This document shows, piece after piece, positions 24,905 through 33,491 of a stretch of 64,000 bases of DNA; position 1 is the first letter of the stretch; each line of letters begins with the position of its first letter. The stretch spans positions 62,001 to 126,000 of the forward strand of contig FMXS01000007.1 of the NCBI GenBank assembly GCA_900104495.1. The letters run 5' to 3'. The DNA is from Ruminococcaceae bacterium FB2012 (GTDB lineage Bacteria; Bacillota; Clostridia; Oscillospirales; Ruminococcaceae). The translations under genes and the position numbers were made by a program. A model generated the notes under the pieces. It was not told the DNA's origin and did no database searches. It saw only the letters and a program-made list of their open reading frames with translations.

Positions 24905-26218
24905 TCAGTCTATTTTCACGCCGAAGAGCAGGACCGTTTCCGTGGAGGCGTCAACGGCGCAGCGTTCGGCGGTGCCGAAGCCTTCCACTGCCGCGGGACC
25001 TTCCCCGTCGCAGAGCAGCAGGACGCTGTCCCGCTTTTCCGCAGGCAGGCTCTCGGCAAACAGCTTCTTTATGCTTTTGGTGCAGCCCCGCCCTTCAAGA
25101 CGGATACTGTCGCCGCCCCGGCGGGTCCTTATAGAAATCACACCCTTTATTTTAGCATAATCCAGAGCTGTATATGTAAACATTCTGTTAATTTTGCAAT
25201 TCATCTGATCTTTTTTGGTGATAATGACACTTGCCTGCTTCCCGGCGGCTTCGTAAAGTCTCTCGCCCTCCACGGTGACGCAGTCCCGTGAGGGTTCTGT
25301 GAGAGCCGAAATACGGAACAGTCCGCCGGAGCAGAGAGCGTACACATTCCCGCTGAGGCAGACCTTCCCGCCCCGGCGTATGATGCCGCAAAGCTCCGCG
25401 ACGCGCCGGCTGTTATAGGGCAGTTCGTTCTCCCCCAGCAGAAGTATCACCGCCCGGGAAAGCACCGGCTCCGCCGCCGAAGCCAGCCTACGGGCCTCAA
25501 AGCCGTTTTCACGCCTTGCCTCCGCCAGCAGCTCCGCCGCCTTACGGCAGAGATACTCGTCATCCGCCCGCAGGGACGCGGACAGCCTTCCGAAAGCCCG
25601 CTCCGCTTCGGGATTCAGTTCTTTCAGCACCGGGATGACACCGTGTCTTATGCGGTTGCGGGAGTGTTCGTCCGTAAGGTTCGTGGAATCCGTGACAAAG
25701 TCCTGCCCGCGTTCCGCGAGGAAGGCTTCCACCTCTCCGCGGGTGCATTCGATAAGGGGTCTTACGAACCGTCCTCTCACCGCCGGGATGCCGCAGAGCC
25801 CCTTGGCCCCGCTCCCGCGGGCGAGATCGAACACCGCCGTTTCAAGGCTGTCGGAAAGGGTGTGGGCGGTGGCTATCTTTTCTATCGGGGAGCGCTCGAA
25901 GGCGGCATAGCGAAGCACCCTTGCTCCCTCCTCGGTGGAGGCGCCCGTCGCCGCGCAGTAGGCCTTTACGTCCACCTGCTCCACCGTCAGCGGGACACCG
26001 AGACGTGAGCAGAGCTTACGGCAGAAATCCTCGTCCCGGTCGGCCTCAGCCCCGCGCAGGCGGTGGTTCACATGGACGGCCGAGACCGCATATCCCAGCT
26101 CACATAAGCACAAAAGGAGGGTCACGCTGTCTGCGCCGCCCGAAAGCCCGCAGAGAACAGCCTCGCCCTCTTTCAGCATACCGTATTCTTCTATGGTCCG
26201 TTTTACTTTGTCAAGCAT
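24905..26218 (-). CDS. tilS: tRNA(Ile)-lysidine synthetase
   Basis: A 437-residue ATP-dependent enzyme that converts C34 of tRNA-Ile(CAU) to lysidine, changing both codon and amino-acid identity. The PP-loop is LSGGADSVTLLL (about 25) and HVNHRLRGAEADRDEDFC is the conserved second motif; FVTDSTNLTDEHSRNRIRH binds the substrate. The C-terminal third matches the TilS C-terminal domains (RTRRGGDSIRLEGRGCTKSIKKLF). It begins 15 bases after dnaB, with a poor ribosome binding site, and probably relies on coupling. This function is essential in nearly all bacteria. Confidence 0.94.
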   Translation of the reverse strand: MLDKVKRTIEEYGMLKEGEAVLCGLSGGADSVTLLLCLCELGYAVSAVHVNHRLRGAEADRDEDFCRKLCSRLGVPLTVEQVDVKAYCAATGASTEEGARVLRYAAFERSPIEKIATAHTLSDSLETAVFDLARGSGAKGLCGIPAVRGRFVRPLIECTRGEVEAFLAERGQDFVTDSTNLTDEHSRNRIRHGVIPVLKELNPEAERAFGRLSASLRADDEYLCRKAAELLAEARRENGFEARRLASAAEPVLSRAVILLLGENELPYNSRRVAELCGIIRRGGKVCLSGNVYALCSGGLFRISALTEPSRDCVTVEGERLYEAAGKQASVIITKKDQMNCKINRMFTYTALDYAKIKGVISIRTRRGGDSIRLEGRGCTKSIKKLFAESLPAEKRDSVLLLCDGEGPAAVEGFGTAERCAVDASTETVLLFGVKID

Positions 26219-26233
26219 ATAAACACCCGATCG

Positions 26234-27613
26234 TCAGTGTTCCTTGTGTATCGTGTCCGCGTCGGTGAAGAGCATATATTCGCCCCGCCATACGAGGTTC
26301 ACCGTACTCAGCTGACCGTGACGGTTCTTTGCCACACTGCATTCAGCCACGCTCAGGTCGGTGGGATGGTCCTGGTAGTAAGCATCGCGGTACAGGAAAA
26401 GGATGATGTCCGCATCCTGCTCGATAGAGCCCGATTCACGCAGATCCGAAAGCATGGGACGCTTGTTTTCACGCTTCTCCGCCTCACGGGAGAGCTGCGA
26501 AAGCGCCAGCACCGGGACTTTCAGCTCCTTTGCCATCAGCTTCAGCTGCCTTGTTATCTCCGAGACCTCCTGAACGCGGTTGTTGTGGTGGTTGGGGCTG
26601 CTCATCAGCTGTAAGTAGTCGATTACCACCAGTCCGAGAGACCCTTGACGCCGTCTCAGCTTAGCCTTCATTTCCGGCACCGTGATGTTCGCCGTACCGT
26701 CCAGGAAGATAGGCAGCTTTGTCAGACGCTCGGTACCCTTCGCCAGCTCGCCCCAGACATCGTCGCCCTGTCCGAAATCGCCGGAGTGAAGCACCGAATG
26801 GTTGATAAGCGACTCGCTGGCGAGCATTCTCGTCGCCACCTGCTCGGGGGACATTTCCAAGGAGAAAATGACCGTGTCCTTCCGGGACTTCTTGGCGGCG
26901 TTCACCGCCAAATTCAGCGCAAAGGCTGATTTTCCCATACCAGGACGGGCCGCCAGTATGATAAGGTCGGTATCGTTAAGGCCCATCATCACCTTGTCCA
27001 GTGAGGCAAAGCCGGTGCTGATGCCCTTGTACTTGTCCGCGTCCGCACTGTTAAGGTCCTGGAGGTGATCGTAGACCTCCATGATGACCGATTCAAGGGA
27101 CATCAGTCCGCTGGCGAACTTGCCGCTCCGGATGTCGTAGATCATCTGCTCCGCCAGATCCAGCAGTTCCTCCGACTTCACATTCTTCTCGGTGGAGCGC
27201 TTTATCAGCTCCGAGGAAACCTCGATCAGCGTCCGGACGTAGTATTTGTCCTCGATGATCTTGCAGTATTCGCCCACGTTTCCCTTGGACACAAAGCCGT
27301 CCAGCAGCTGCTTTATGTAGCTGCGGGCCATTTCCTGGGTCGTGAACACGGAAGTCTCCACCGCCTGGTCGATGACCGTCACAAGGTCGATAGGCTTGCC
27401 CTGGGATTCCAGCCAGTAGCAGCAGGAATAGAGCCCGCGTATGTACTCGTCGTAGAAATACTCCGGCTTGCGGATGATCTGCACCACTTCGGTGAACAGG
27501 GAAGGTTCAACGAGTATAGCGCTGAGTATCGCACGCTCGGCGTCTATTGCGTAAGGCGGCTCTCTGCCGATAAGCTCGCTGAGAGTCTGGATAGAATTAT
27601 CGCTTGCCGCCAT
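26234..27613 (-). CDS. dnaB: Replicative DNA helicase
   Basis: A 459-residue hexameric helicase that unwinds DNA at the replication fork. The N-terminal primase-interacting domain (about 15-120, PYAIDAERAILSAILVEPS) is followed by the RecA-like motor: Walker A LAARPGMGKSAFALNLA, Walker B VVIDYLQLM, and the DnaB motif DLRESGSIEQDADIILFLYRD. Length is typical, with no intein. Its ATG shares one base with the rplI stop codon (TAATG), so translation is coupled. The rplI-dnaB order is widely conserved in Firmicutes. Confidence 0.96.
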   Translation of the reverse strand: MAASDNSIQTLSELIGREPPYAIDAERAILSAILVEPSLFTEVVQIIRKPEYFYDEYIRGLYSCCYWLESQGKPIDLVTVIDQAVETSVFTTQEMARSYIKQLLDGFVSKGNVGEYCKIIEDKYYVRTLIEVSSELIKRSTEKNVKSEELLDLAEQMIYDIRSGKFASGLMSLESVIMEVYDHLQDLNSADADKYKGISTGFASLDKVMMGLNDTDLIILAARPGMGKSAFALNLAVNAAKKSRKDTVIFSLEMSPEQVATRMLASESLINHSVLHSGDFGQGDDVWGELAKGTERLTKLPIFLDGTANITVPEMKAKLRRRQGSLGLVVIDYLQLMSSPNHHNNRVQEVSEITRQLKLMAKELKVPVLALSQLSREAEKRENKRPMLSDLRESGSIEQDADIILFLYRDAYYQDHPTDLSVAECSVAKNRHGQLSTVNLVWRGEYMLFTDADTIHKEH

Positions 27614-28059
27614 TATTCCTCCTCCACCTTGACCTTAACGGTGCAGGACACGCCCTGCGTCATCTTGACAGTCGCGGTGTATTCTCCGAAGCTCTTGATG
27701 TCAGCGGAGAGGGATATCTTCTTCTTGTCAACGGTCCTGCCCAGCTGATCTTTGATGGCGTCGGCCACATTGGCGGAGGTCACGGCTCCGAAGAGCTTGC
27801 CGCCCTGTCCCGCCTTGGCCTTCACAACGACTTCCTTGCCGCCGATCTCGGCAGCGGTCTTCTCGTTCTCGGCCTTTTCCACGTCCAGCTTGTGCTGAGC
27901 CGAAGCCTTCTTGCCTGCCAGCTCGTTGAGATTCTTGGCATTGGCCTCCACCGCCAGACCCTTTGCCAGCAGGAAATTACGGGCATAGCCGTCCGCCACA
28001 TTCAGCGTATCTCCCGCCTTGCCCGAGCCTTTAACGTCCTTTAAAAGTATTACTTTCAT
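27613..28059 (-). CDS. rplI: 50S ribosomal protein L9
   Basis: A 148-residue ribosomal protein with the classical two-lobed L9 design: an N-terminal RNA-binding domain (MKVILLKDVKGSGKAGDTLNV, GYARNFLLAKGLA), a long helix (about 40-75) and a C-terminal domain (KLFGAVTSANVADAIKDQLG). It binds 23S rRNA near the L1 stalk and helps keep the reading frame. GGAGG is seven bases before the ATG. It lies between gdpP and dnaB, the conserved arrangement. Confidence 0.96.
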   Translation of the reverse strand: MKVILLKDVKGSGKAGDTLNVADGYARNFLLAKGLAVEANAKNLNELAGKKASAQHKLDVEKAENEKTAAEIGGKEVVVKAKAGQGGKLFGAVTSANVADAIKDQLGRTVDKKKISLSADIKSFGEYTATVKMTQGVSCTVKVKVEEE

Positions 28060-28116
28060 TTTGATTTCCTCCGTAGTATTAGTTTCTGTATCTGATCGGA
28101 CTGTGATATTTACCTG

Positions 28117-30093
28117 TCACCCGTTGTTTCTGATATAATCGTCGATAGCCTCTTTAAGCATCCGCCCTGCGGCCTGGAGACCGGTGTTCTGGAGCTGTGT
28201 GGCCGCCATGTTCTGATGACCGCCTCCGCCCAGGGACTCCATAACTATCTGCACGTTGAAGCCGCCCATGCTCCGGGCGGAGATGTTGGTGGTGCCGTTC
28301 ACCTCGTAAAGCACGAAGGATGCGTTCACGCCCACGATGCCCAGCATCTCGTCCGCCGCCTGAGAGGAGGCGATGCGGATGTTGTCGGCGTATTCCTCCG
28401 CCACGGCGATAGCGCACTTGCGGTAGATCTGCGCCGAGTTGATGATCTGCGACTTGTAGCGGTAGGTCTCGATAGAGTCGGCGAACAGCCGCTTGACGTT
28501 GACGGTGTCGGCTCCCATTTGTTTGAGATAGGCCGCCGCTTCAAAGGTGCGGACGCCCGTCCGCATTACGAAGTTCTTGGTGTCCAGCATGATGCCCGCC
28601 AGCATAGCCTCAGCCACAGGCGCGGGTATCTTGTTGCCGATGCCGAAGTATTCGATCAGCTCCGCCGCCATTTCACAGGCCGAGGATGCCGTAGGCTCCT
28701 GGTAGAACATCACGGCGTTGTCTATGGACTTGTTAGCCATTCTGTGGTGGTCTATGACGATGATGTTCTTCGCCCTCGCCAGCACTTCCTTGGATTCCAC
28801 GATGTCGGGATTGTGAGTGTCCACAACTATCAGAAGGGTGTTGTCGGTCATCTTCTCCACGCCTTCCGCGGGAGTGATGAAATAGTTGTTGATGTCGTGA
28901 TCGTCGAGATAGTCGATCAGCAGTTTTGCCATGCTCTGCTCACGGTTGACAACGACATAGCTCTCTCTGCCCATTTTTCTTGCGGCCGAACACATACCGA
29001 CCGCCGAGCCCACCGCATCCAGGTCGGAATAGCGGTGTCCCATGACGATGATCTTCTCCGCGGTGAGCACCAGCTCCAGCATCGACTTGGCGATCATTCT
29101 CGTTTTGGTCTTGGTACTCTTCTCCACGCCCTTGGATACTCCGCCGAAGAACTCGTAGCCCGCATCCCTTCTGACTGCGGCCTGATCTCCGCCCCGTCCG
29201 AGGCACATATCCAGGGCCTTGCGGGCGTAGTTCTCGCTTTCCGCCAGGTTTTCGGCATTGGAGCCCACGCCTATTGAAAGAGTCAGGTTCTGCCTTTCGT
29301 CCACTCTTATCTGACGCGCCTGCTCCAGTATCTTGAAGCGGTTCTCGATGATCGGGTTAAGATGCCTGTCCTCCATAATGACATAGAACTTGTCCGAGGA
29401 GACCTTCTTGTAGAAGGCGGTGGTTCCTTCGGTGAAGTTCTCCACCAGCTTTTCTATCTGCACCAGCGCGTGAGCCTTGTCGCTCTCCCGGGCGTTTGCC
29501 ATAAGGTCCTCGTAGTTGTCCACGGAAATGATTATCACGTTCTTGTGGCTCTGACGGAATTCGTATTCCAGCTCGATATACTCCGTGGTGTCGTCAAAGT
29601 ATATCATGGAAAGCTCGCTGTCGGAGGCATCCGTATGTATCCCCCGTGTCTGATAGAAGCGGTTTTTAAGGCATACCAGCTCGCCCTCGGGGCTGAACAC
29701 CTTCTCCATGTCGATGTCCACGATCTCGGTTATGGCGATGCCGTAGGCCTCGCCCCCGGTGTAGACCTCGGTGCCGAAGCGGCGGTTGTACCAGATTATG
29801 GTGCCGTCCCTGTCGATGACGATGACGGGAGCGGGGAAATGCAGCAGGCTTTCCCGCTCGGTCTTGGTGATGTGGGACGACATCTGCGCCACGGTCCTTA
29901 TAGTACGGCCTCTGAAAGCGATGAACTCCGCGATCAGCACCAGCACCAGGAAAATGGTGATGACGAGCATCGCCTTGCCCTTGCCTGCCGTGGAGGGCGT
30001 GTCGTAGGCGATTATGGATGCCGTCAGCGAAGCCGCCGCCAGCAGTCCCGTAGTCACCTTTATGACTATGTCAAGAACATTAAGTCCCTTCAT
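28117..30093 (-). CDS. gdpP: Cyclic-di-AMP phosphodiesterase GdpP
   Basis: A 658-residue membrane protein that hydrolyses cyclic-di-AMP. Two N-terminal helices (about 10-30 and 40-60) anchor it; a PAS-like domain (about 85-170) and a degenerate GGDEF domain (about 175-305) come next; the DHH phosphoesterase domain has MGHRYSDLDAVGSAVGM, VVDTHNPD and VIDHHRMANKS, and the DHHA1 domain ends with GGGGHQNMAAT. The catalytic Asp and His ligands all seem present, so it is probably active. The GGDEF signature is lost, as in other GdpP proteins. It stands between rnjA and rplI. Together with the receptor DarA, encoded at 43324, it shows that the organism uses this second messenger. Confidence 0.94.
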   Translation of the reverse strand: MKGLNVLDIVIKVTTGLLAAASLTASIIAYDTPSTAGKGKAMLVITIFLVLVLIAEFIAFRGRTIRTVAQMSSHITKTERESLLHFPAPVIVIDRDGTIIWYNRRFGTEVYTGGEAYGIAITEIVDIDMEKVFSPEGELVCLKNRFYQTRGIHTDASDSELSMIYFDDTTEYIELEYEFRQSHKNVIIISVDNYEDLMANARESDKAHALVQIEKLVENFTEGTTAFYKKVSSDKFYVIMEDRHLNPIIENRFKILEQARQIRVDERQNLTLSIGVGSNAENLAESENYARKALDMCLGRGGDQAAVRRDAGYEFFGGVSKGVEKSTKTKTRMIAKSMLELVLTAEKIIVMGHRYSDLDAVGSAVGMCSAARKMGRESYVVVNREQSMAKLLIDYLDDHDINNYFITPAEGVEKMTDNTLLIVVDTHNPDIVESKEVLARAKNIIVIDHHRMANKSIDNAVMFYQEPTASSACEMAAELIEYFGIGNKIPAPVAEAMLAGIMLDTKNFVMRTGVRTFEAAAYLKQMGADTVNVKRLFADSIETYRYKSQIINSAQIYRKCAIAVAEEYADNIRIASSQAADEMLGIVGVNASFVLYEVNGTTNISARSMGGFNVQIVMESLGGGGHQNMAATQLQNTGLQAAGRMLKEAIDDYIRNNG

Positions 30094-30151
30094 AAGCGTT
30101 ACCTCTCTCTGCTTCTTTCTTCTGTTCCGAAGTATTATATCTGTTTTAACA

Positions 30152-32020
30152 TTATATCTCCATTATTATCGGCAGTATCATAGGGCTTCTCTTGGTCTTC
30201 TGATAGATGTAATCCGAGAGATTGTCCTTCATCCTGCCCTTGATAGCGTTCCACTCGTGCATACCGCGGTCGAGGCAGTCGGTGAGGGTCTCGGTCAGCA
30301 GGGCTCTTGCCTCGTCGATGAGTTCCTCGCTCTCCCGGACGTAGACAAAGCCTCTCGAAACGATATCCGGACCCGCCAGTATCAGCCCGGCTTCACGGTC
30401 GATAGTCGCCACCGCGATGATGAGCCCGTCCTCGGCGAGACGCTTTCTGTCACGCAGTACGATAGAGCCCACATCTCCCACGCCCAAGCCGTCCACCATG
30501 ACCTTGCCCGCGGGCACGGTGCCTGTTATCTTCATATCCACGCCGTCGGTCTCGATGACGGAACCGATGTCGGCGATTATTATCCTCTCCTCGGGGATGC
30601 CCACGGACATAGCCGTGGCCTTGTGCTTCATCAGATGCTTGTATTCACCGTGTACCGGGATGAAAAACCTCGGCTTGATGATGGAAAGCATCAGCTTCTG
30701 TTCCTCCTGGCAGGCGTGTCCCGAAACGTGTACGTCGTACATATCTTCGTAGACCACCTCGGAGCCCAGCTTCATCAGCTCGTTGACCACGCGGGTCACG
30801 AACTTCTCGTTGCCGGGAATGGGCTTCGCGGAAATAATTACGAAGTCGTTGGGCGTGACAGATACCTGCCTGTGCTCCCCCATAGCCATTCTTGTAAGGG
30901 CGCTCATAGGCTCCCCCTGGGAACCCGTGGTGACTATGCACATCTTATCCGGCGGGTACTGGCCTATCTGCTCGATGTCCACCAGAAGGCCCTCCGGCAC
31001 TTTCAGATATCCAAGCTCTATGCCCACGCCGATGACGTTCACCATGCTGCGTCCCGAGACCGCCAGCTTCCGCCCGGTGGCGTCCGCCTGATTCACTATC
31101 TGCTGTACTCTGTGGACGTTTGAAGCGAAGGTGGCGATGATGACCCGCTTGCCGTCGGCCTTGGCGAACAGCTTTTCAAAGCTGTCCCCCACCTTGCGCT
31201 CGCTCATGGTGAAGCCCGGCCTTTCGGAGTTGGTGGAGTCGGACATCAGCGCCAGAACGCCCTTGTTGCCCAGCTCCGCGAACCTTGCCAGGTCGATGAT
31301 GCCCCCCTGTATGGGCGTGTAGTCCACCTTGAAGTCGCCCGTATGGACGATGACTCCCGCGGGCGTGTGGACCGCAAATCCCACCGCATCGGGGATAGAG
31401 TGGTTCACTCTTATGAACTCCACCGCCATGCATCCCAGCTTCACGGTCTGACGGGGTGTCACCACATTCAGCTTGCAGCTCCCGAGTATCTCATGCTCCC
31501 GCAGCTTGCCCTCCAGCAGGCCCAGGGTCAGCGGAGTGCCGTAGCAGGGCACGTTGAACTTCTTGAGGAAATAAGGCAGGCCGCCGATGTGGTCCTCGTG
31601 TCCGTGAGTGATGACCACGCCCCGCAGCTTGTCGATGTTCTTTTCGATGTAGGTAAAATCGGGAATGACGATGTCTATGCCCAGCATCTCGCTGTCCGGG
31701 AAGGCAAGGCCGCAGTCGATGACCAGCATATCGTTGGCGCACTCGATGACCGTAAAGTTCTTGCCTATCTCGTTGAGACCTCCCAGGGGGATTATCTTAA
31801 CGGGGGTACGGCGCTGAGGCTCTCTTACGGTCTTTTCCCGTACCGAGGGCTTCTTTGCCGCAGTATTCTCCTGCTTAGCCTCGGCGGCTCCGCGTCTGGG
31901 CACCCTGCCCTTGATCTCCTTGCGGTCCGAGAGCTTGAAGCTGCGCTTGCCCGCACCGGCACCTCTCCCGTGAGAGCCCTTTCCGGCACTGCGCTTTGAA
32001 GTATTCTTAGTTTCCGTCAT
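30152..32020 (-). CDS. rnjA: Ribonuclease J
   Basis: A 622-residue metallo-beta-lactamase and beta-CASP ribonuclease with 5'-exonuclease and endonuclease activity in mRNA decay and rRNA maturation. The zinc motif is VVITHGHEDHIGG (about 140), with IPVHGEYKHL later and a C-terminal domain that mediates assembly. Residues 1-70 form a basic Lys/Arg/Gly-rich extension, common in clostridial homologues and probably an RNA-binding or disordered tail. The ATG at 32020 lacks a ribosome binding site at normal distance: the only AAGGAG lies about 42 bases upstream, behind a hairpin. Two RNase J genes often coexist in Firmicutes; only one is in this window. Confidence 0.94.
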   Translation of the reverse strand: MTETKNTSKRSAGKGSHGRGAGAGKRSFKLSDRKEIKGRVPRRGAAEAKQENTAAKKPSVREKTVREPQRRTPVKIIPLGGLNEIGKNFTVIECANDMLVIDCGLAFPDSEMLGIDIVIPDFTYIEKNIDKLRGVVITHGHEDHIGGLPYFLKKFNVPCYGTPLTLGLLEGKLREHEILGSCKLNVVTPRQTVKLGCMAVEFIRVNHSIPDAVGFAVHTPAGVIVHTGDFKVDYTPIQGGIIDLARFAELGNKGVLALMSDSTNSERPGFTMSERKVGDSFEKLFAKADGKRVIIATFASNVHRVQQIVNQADATGRKLAVSGRSMVNVIGVGIELGYLKVPEGLLVDIEQIGQYPPDKMCIVTTGSQGEPMSALTRMAMGEHRQVSVTPNDFVIISAKPIPGNEKFVTRVVNELMKLGSEVVYEDMYDVHVSGHACQEEQKLMLSIIKPRFFIPVHGEYKHLMKHKATAMSVGIPEERIIIADIGSVIETDGVDMKITGTVPAGKVMVDGLGVGDVGSIVLRDRKRLAEDGLIIAVATIDREAGLILAGPDIVSRGFVYVRESEELIDEARALLTETLTDCLDRGMHEWNAIKGRMKDNLSDYIYQKTKRSPMILPIIMEI

Positions 32021-32178
32021 AAGTCAAAATACGCCTGCATAGCAAAAACAGGCGCCTACGCTCCTTCCGAAATAATATACACGGAAGCGCCGAAACAGAC
32101 TGACGAAATGGTAAGACGGGCGCTTCCGGACCTGCCGCATCAGATGCGGACTTTATCCGAACATACATATCTAATTAT
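32021..32178 (-). promoter_or_regulatory. Structured leader of rnjA
   Basis: About 160 bases between promoter and start codon hold three hairpins (minus strand): CCGCATC / GATGCGG (32134-32148), CGGAAGCGCC / GGCGCTTCCG (arms 32119-32128 and 32082-32091), and CGCCTG / CAGGCG (32032-32054) directly before the start. The AAGGAG element (32061-32066 on the complementary strand) lies between the last two. It may regulate translation or be cut by RNase J itself; that is inferred. Confidence 0.55.
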
Positions 32179-32207
32179 ATTCTACCCTTTTTTTTCGCTA
32201 TTGTCAA
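32179..32207 (-). promoter_or_regulatory. rnjA promoter
   Basis: Minus strand TTGACA (32202-32207), 17-base spacer, TAGAAT (32179-32184). Confidence 0.75.
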
Positions 32208-32289
32208 GCACTATTTTGTCAAAAACCCCCGCAAAGGGGAAAGAGTACAAATTAACGGACAGCTGCATAATGGATAGTTGATAGTTGAT

Positions 32290-32324
32290 AATGAAGGAGC
32301 CGCCCTCAGGACGGCACCTTCATT
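32290..32324 (-). other. Hairpin after the DUF4363 gene
   Basis: Arms AATGAAGG / CCTTCATT with an inner GCCG / CGGC stem. It lies 10 bases after the stop codon but no T tract follows on the minus strand; instead short AACTATC repeats. It may be a processed or weak terminator or a small repeat element. Confidence 0.5.
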
Positions 32325-32333
32325 GTGCATTGT

Positions 32334-32711
32334 TCAGAGTATGGACTGTAATTTCGGCTCCTGGGAGGAGATTATCAGCTCCGCCGCCGACCTTATGCCT
32401 TCGCATTCCGCGATAAGATCGTCCGCGCCGGCTTCGTAAAGGGCCCGCAGCTTCGCCGCCGCGCAGCTCACGTCACCGAGAGCCGTGGTCTGCACAAGAC
32501 AGGAAAGCGTTGAACCGTACTCCTTCCAATAACTGTCAAATTCATCCAAAGCCCGCTCCGTTTCCGAAGCGTCCCCCGCTTTTGCCGACGCTATCACCTC
32601 GTCGATAAGCCCGATGACCCGCTCCGTGGAGTCCTCCAGGATGTGAAGCGAGATCACCGACATTGCCGCTGTCACCGCCATTATGATGCCGCATATCCAC
32701 GCACGGTTCAT
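32334..32711 (-). CDS. DUF4363-family protein
   Basis: A 125-residue protein with one N-terminal hydrophobic helix (MNRAWICGIIMAVTAAMSVISLHIL), an anchor or uncleaved signal, and a helical remainder rich in Glu and Ala (IDEVIASAKAGDASETERALDEF). The pattern is that of DUF4363, a small family encoded next to DUF421 genes in clostridia. Its start codon overlaps the stop codon of the DUF421 gene by four bases, so the two products probably work together at the membrane. The function is unknown. Confidence 0.8.
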   Translation of the reverse strand: MNRAWICGIIMAVTAAMSVISLHILEDSTERVIGLIDEVIASAKAGDASETERALDEFDSYWKEYGSTLSCLVQTTALGDVSCAAAKLRALYEAGADDLIAECEGIRSAAELIISSQEPKLQSIL

Positions 32712-33385
32712 TTAAGCGCCTCCTTTTTGATAAGCTGATACTGCCCTTTGCTGTCCGCAGTGAGGATGAACACATCCTCCGGCGGGACCCCCGCCGCCGC
32801 CGTGACCTTGCTTATCCAGGCCCTGTCACGGCCGATGCTCCGCAGGGCGGAGTCGGAGATCTCCCCGTCGGAGATCACCAGCACCGAAGGGTTGCCGTCC
32901 TCGCATTTGATCTTCATATCCTGCCGTGTGGGATTGTCACAGCTCTGCTTCTTCATCACCGAGATCTTCCCCGTGGTCTCCACCACCGCCAGCTGGACCT
33001 CCGAAAGCTCGAACACCGAGCATCCCCGCAGGGATTCCGTGAGGTCGTCCACGGTGTAGCGCAGATCCCGCATAGTCTGCTGGTCGATCTTCCCGTCCCG
33101 GATGATGACCTTCGGCTCACCGGAGAACAGCCGTCTCAGCTTGCGGGACTTCATCGCCAGCTGGGACATAAAAACGTCCAGACTCACAAAGGTGAAGATC
33201 GGCACGATGCCCATTATCATCGGTATCGAAACGTCCTCCACGGGCAGAGTGGCGATGTTGGACACGAGTATTGTCACCACCAGCTCCGAGGGCTGTAGCT
33301 CCCCGATCTGACGCTTTCCCATAAGCCTCACGGCAATGATTATCAGCACATACAGCACCACCGCCCGCAGAAATACGATCAGCAA
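32708..33385 (-). CDS. DUF421 (YetF/YcaP-type) membrane protein
   Basis: A 225-residue membrane protein of the DUF421 family. About three N-terminal helices (VVLYVLIIIAVRLMGKRQIGEL and two more) contain the conserved motif GKRQIGELQPSELV, and the cytoplasmic part has the DUF421 domain (PKVIIRDGKIDQQTMRDLRYTVDDL). Family members are tied to sporulation or envelope stress in Bacillus, but the molecular role is unsettled. The likely start is a TTG at 33385, because GGAGGTG is six bases before it; a GTG three codons upstream overlaps that element. The gene is coupled to DUF4363. Confidence 0.85.
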   Translation of the reverse strand: MLIVFLRAVVLYVLIIIAVRLMGKRQIGELQPSELVVTILVSNIATLPVEDVSIPMIMGIVPIFTFVSLDVFMSQLAMKSRKLRRLFSGEPKVIIRDGKIDQQTMRDLRYTVDDLTESLRGCSVFELSEVQLAVVETTGKISVMKKQSCDNPTRQDMKIKCEDGNPSVLVISDGEISDSALRSIGRDRAWISKVTAAAGVPPEDVFILTADSKGQYQLIKKEALK

Positions 33386-33446
33386 TACCCTCACCTCCGC
33401 TTTGAGTCTTGACCGTCCGCGCCTGTTCTATTCATCCAAAGGACGC

Positions 33447-33478
33447 AAAAAAGCGGCCCCGCCTTTCAGCAGGACCGC
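33447..33478 (-). terminator. Terminator of the zinc-ribbon repeat-protein gene
   Basis: Minus-strand stem GCGGTCC / GGGCCGC followed by six T residues, 13 bases after the stop codon. Confidence 0.85.
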
Positions 33479-33491
33479 CTTTGTCTGTTAT

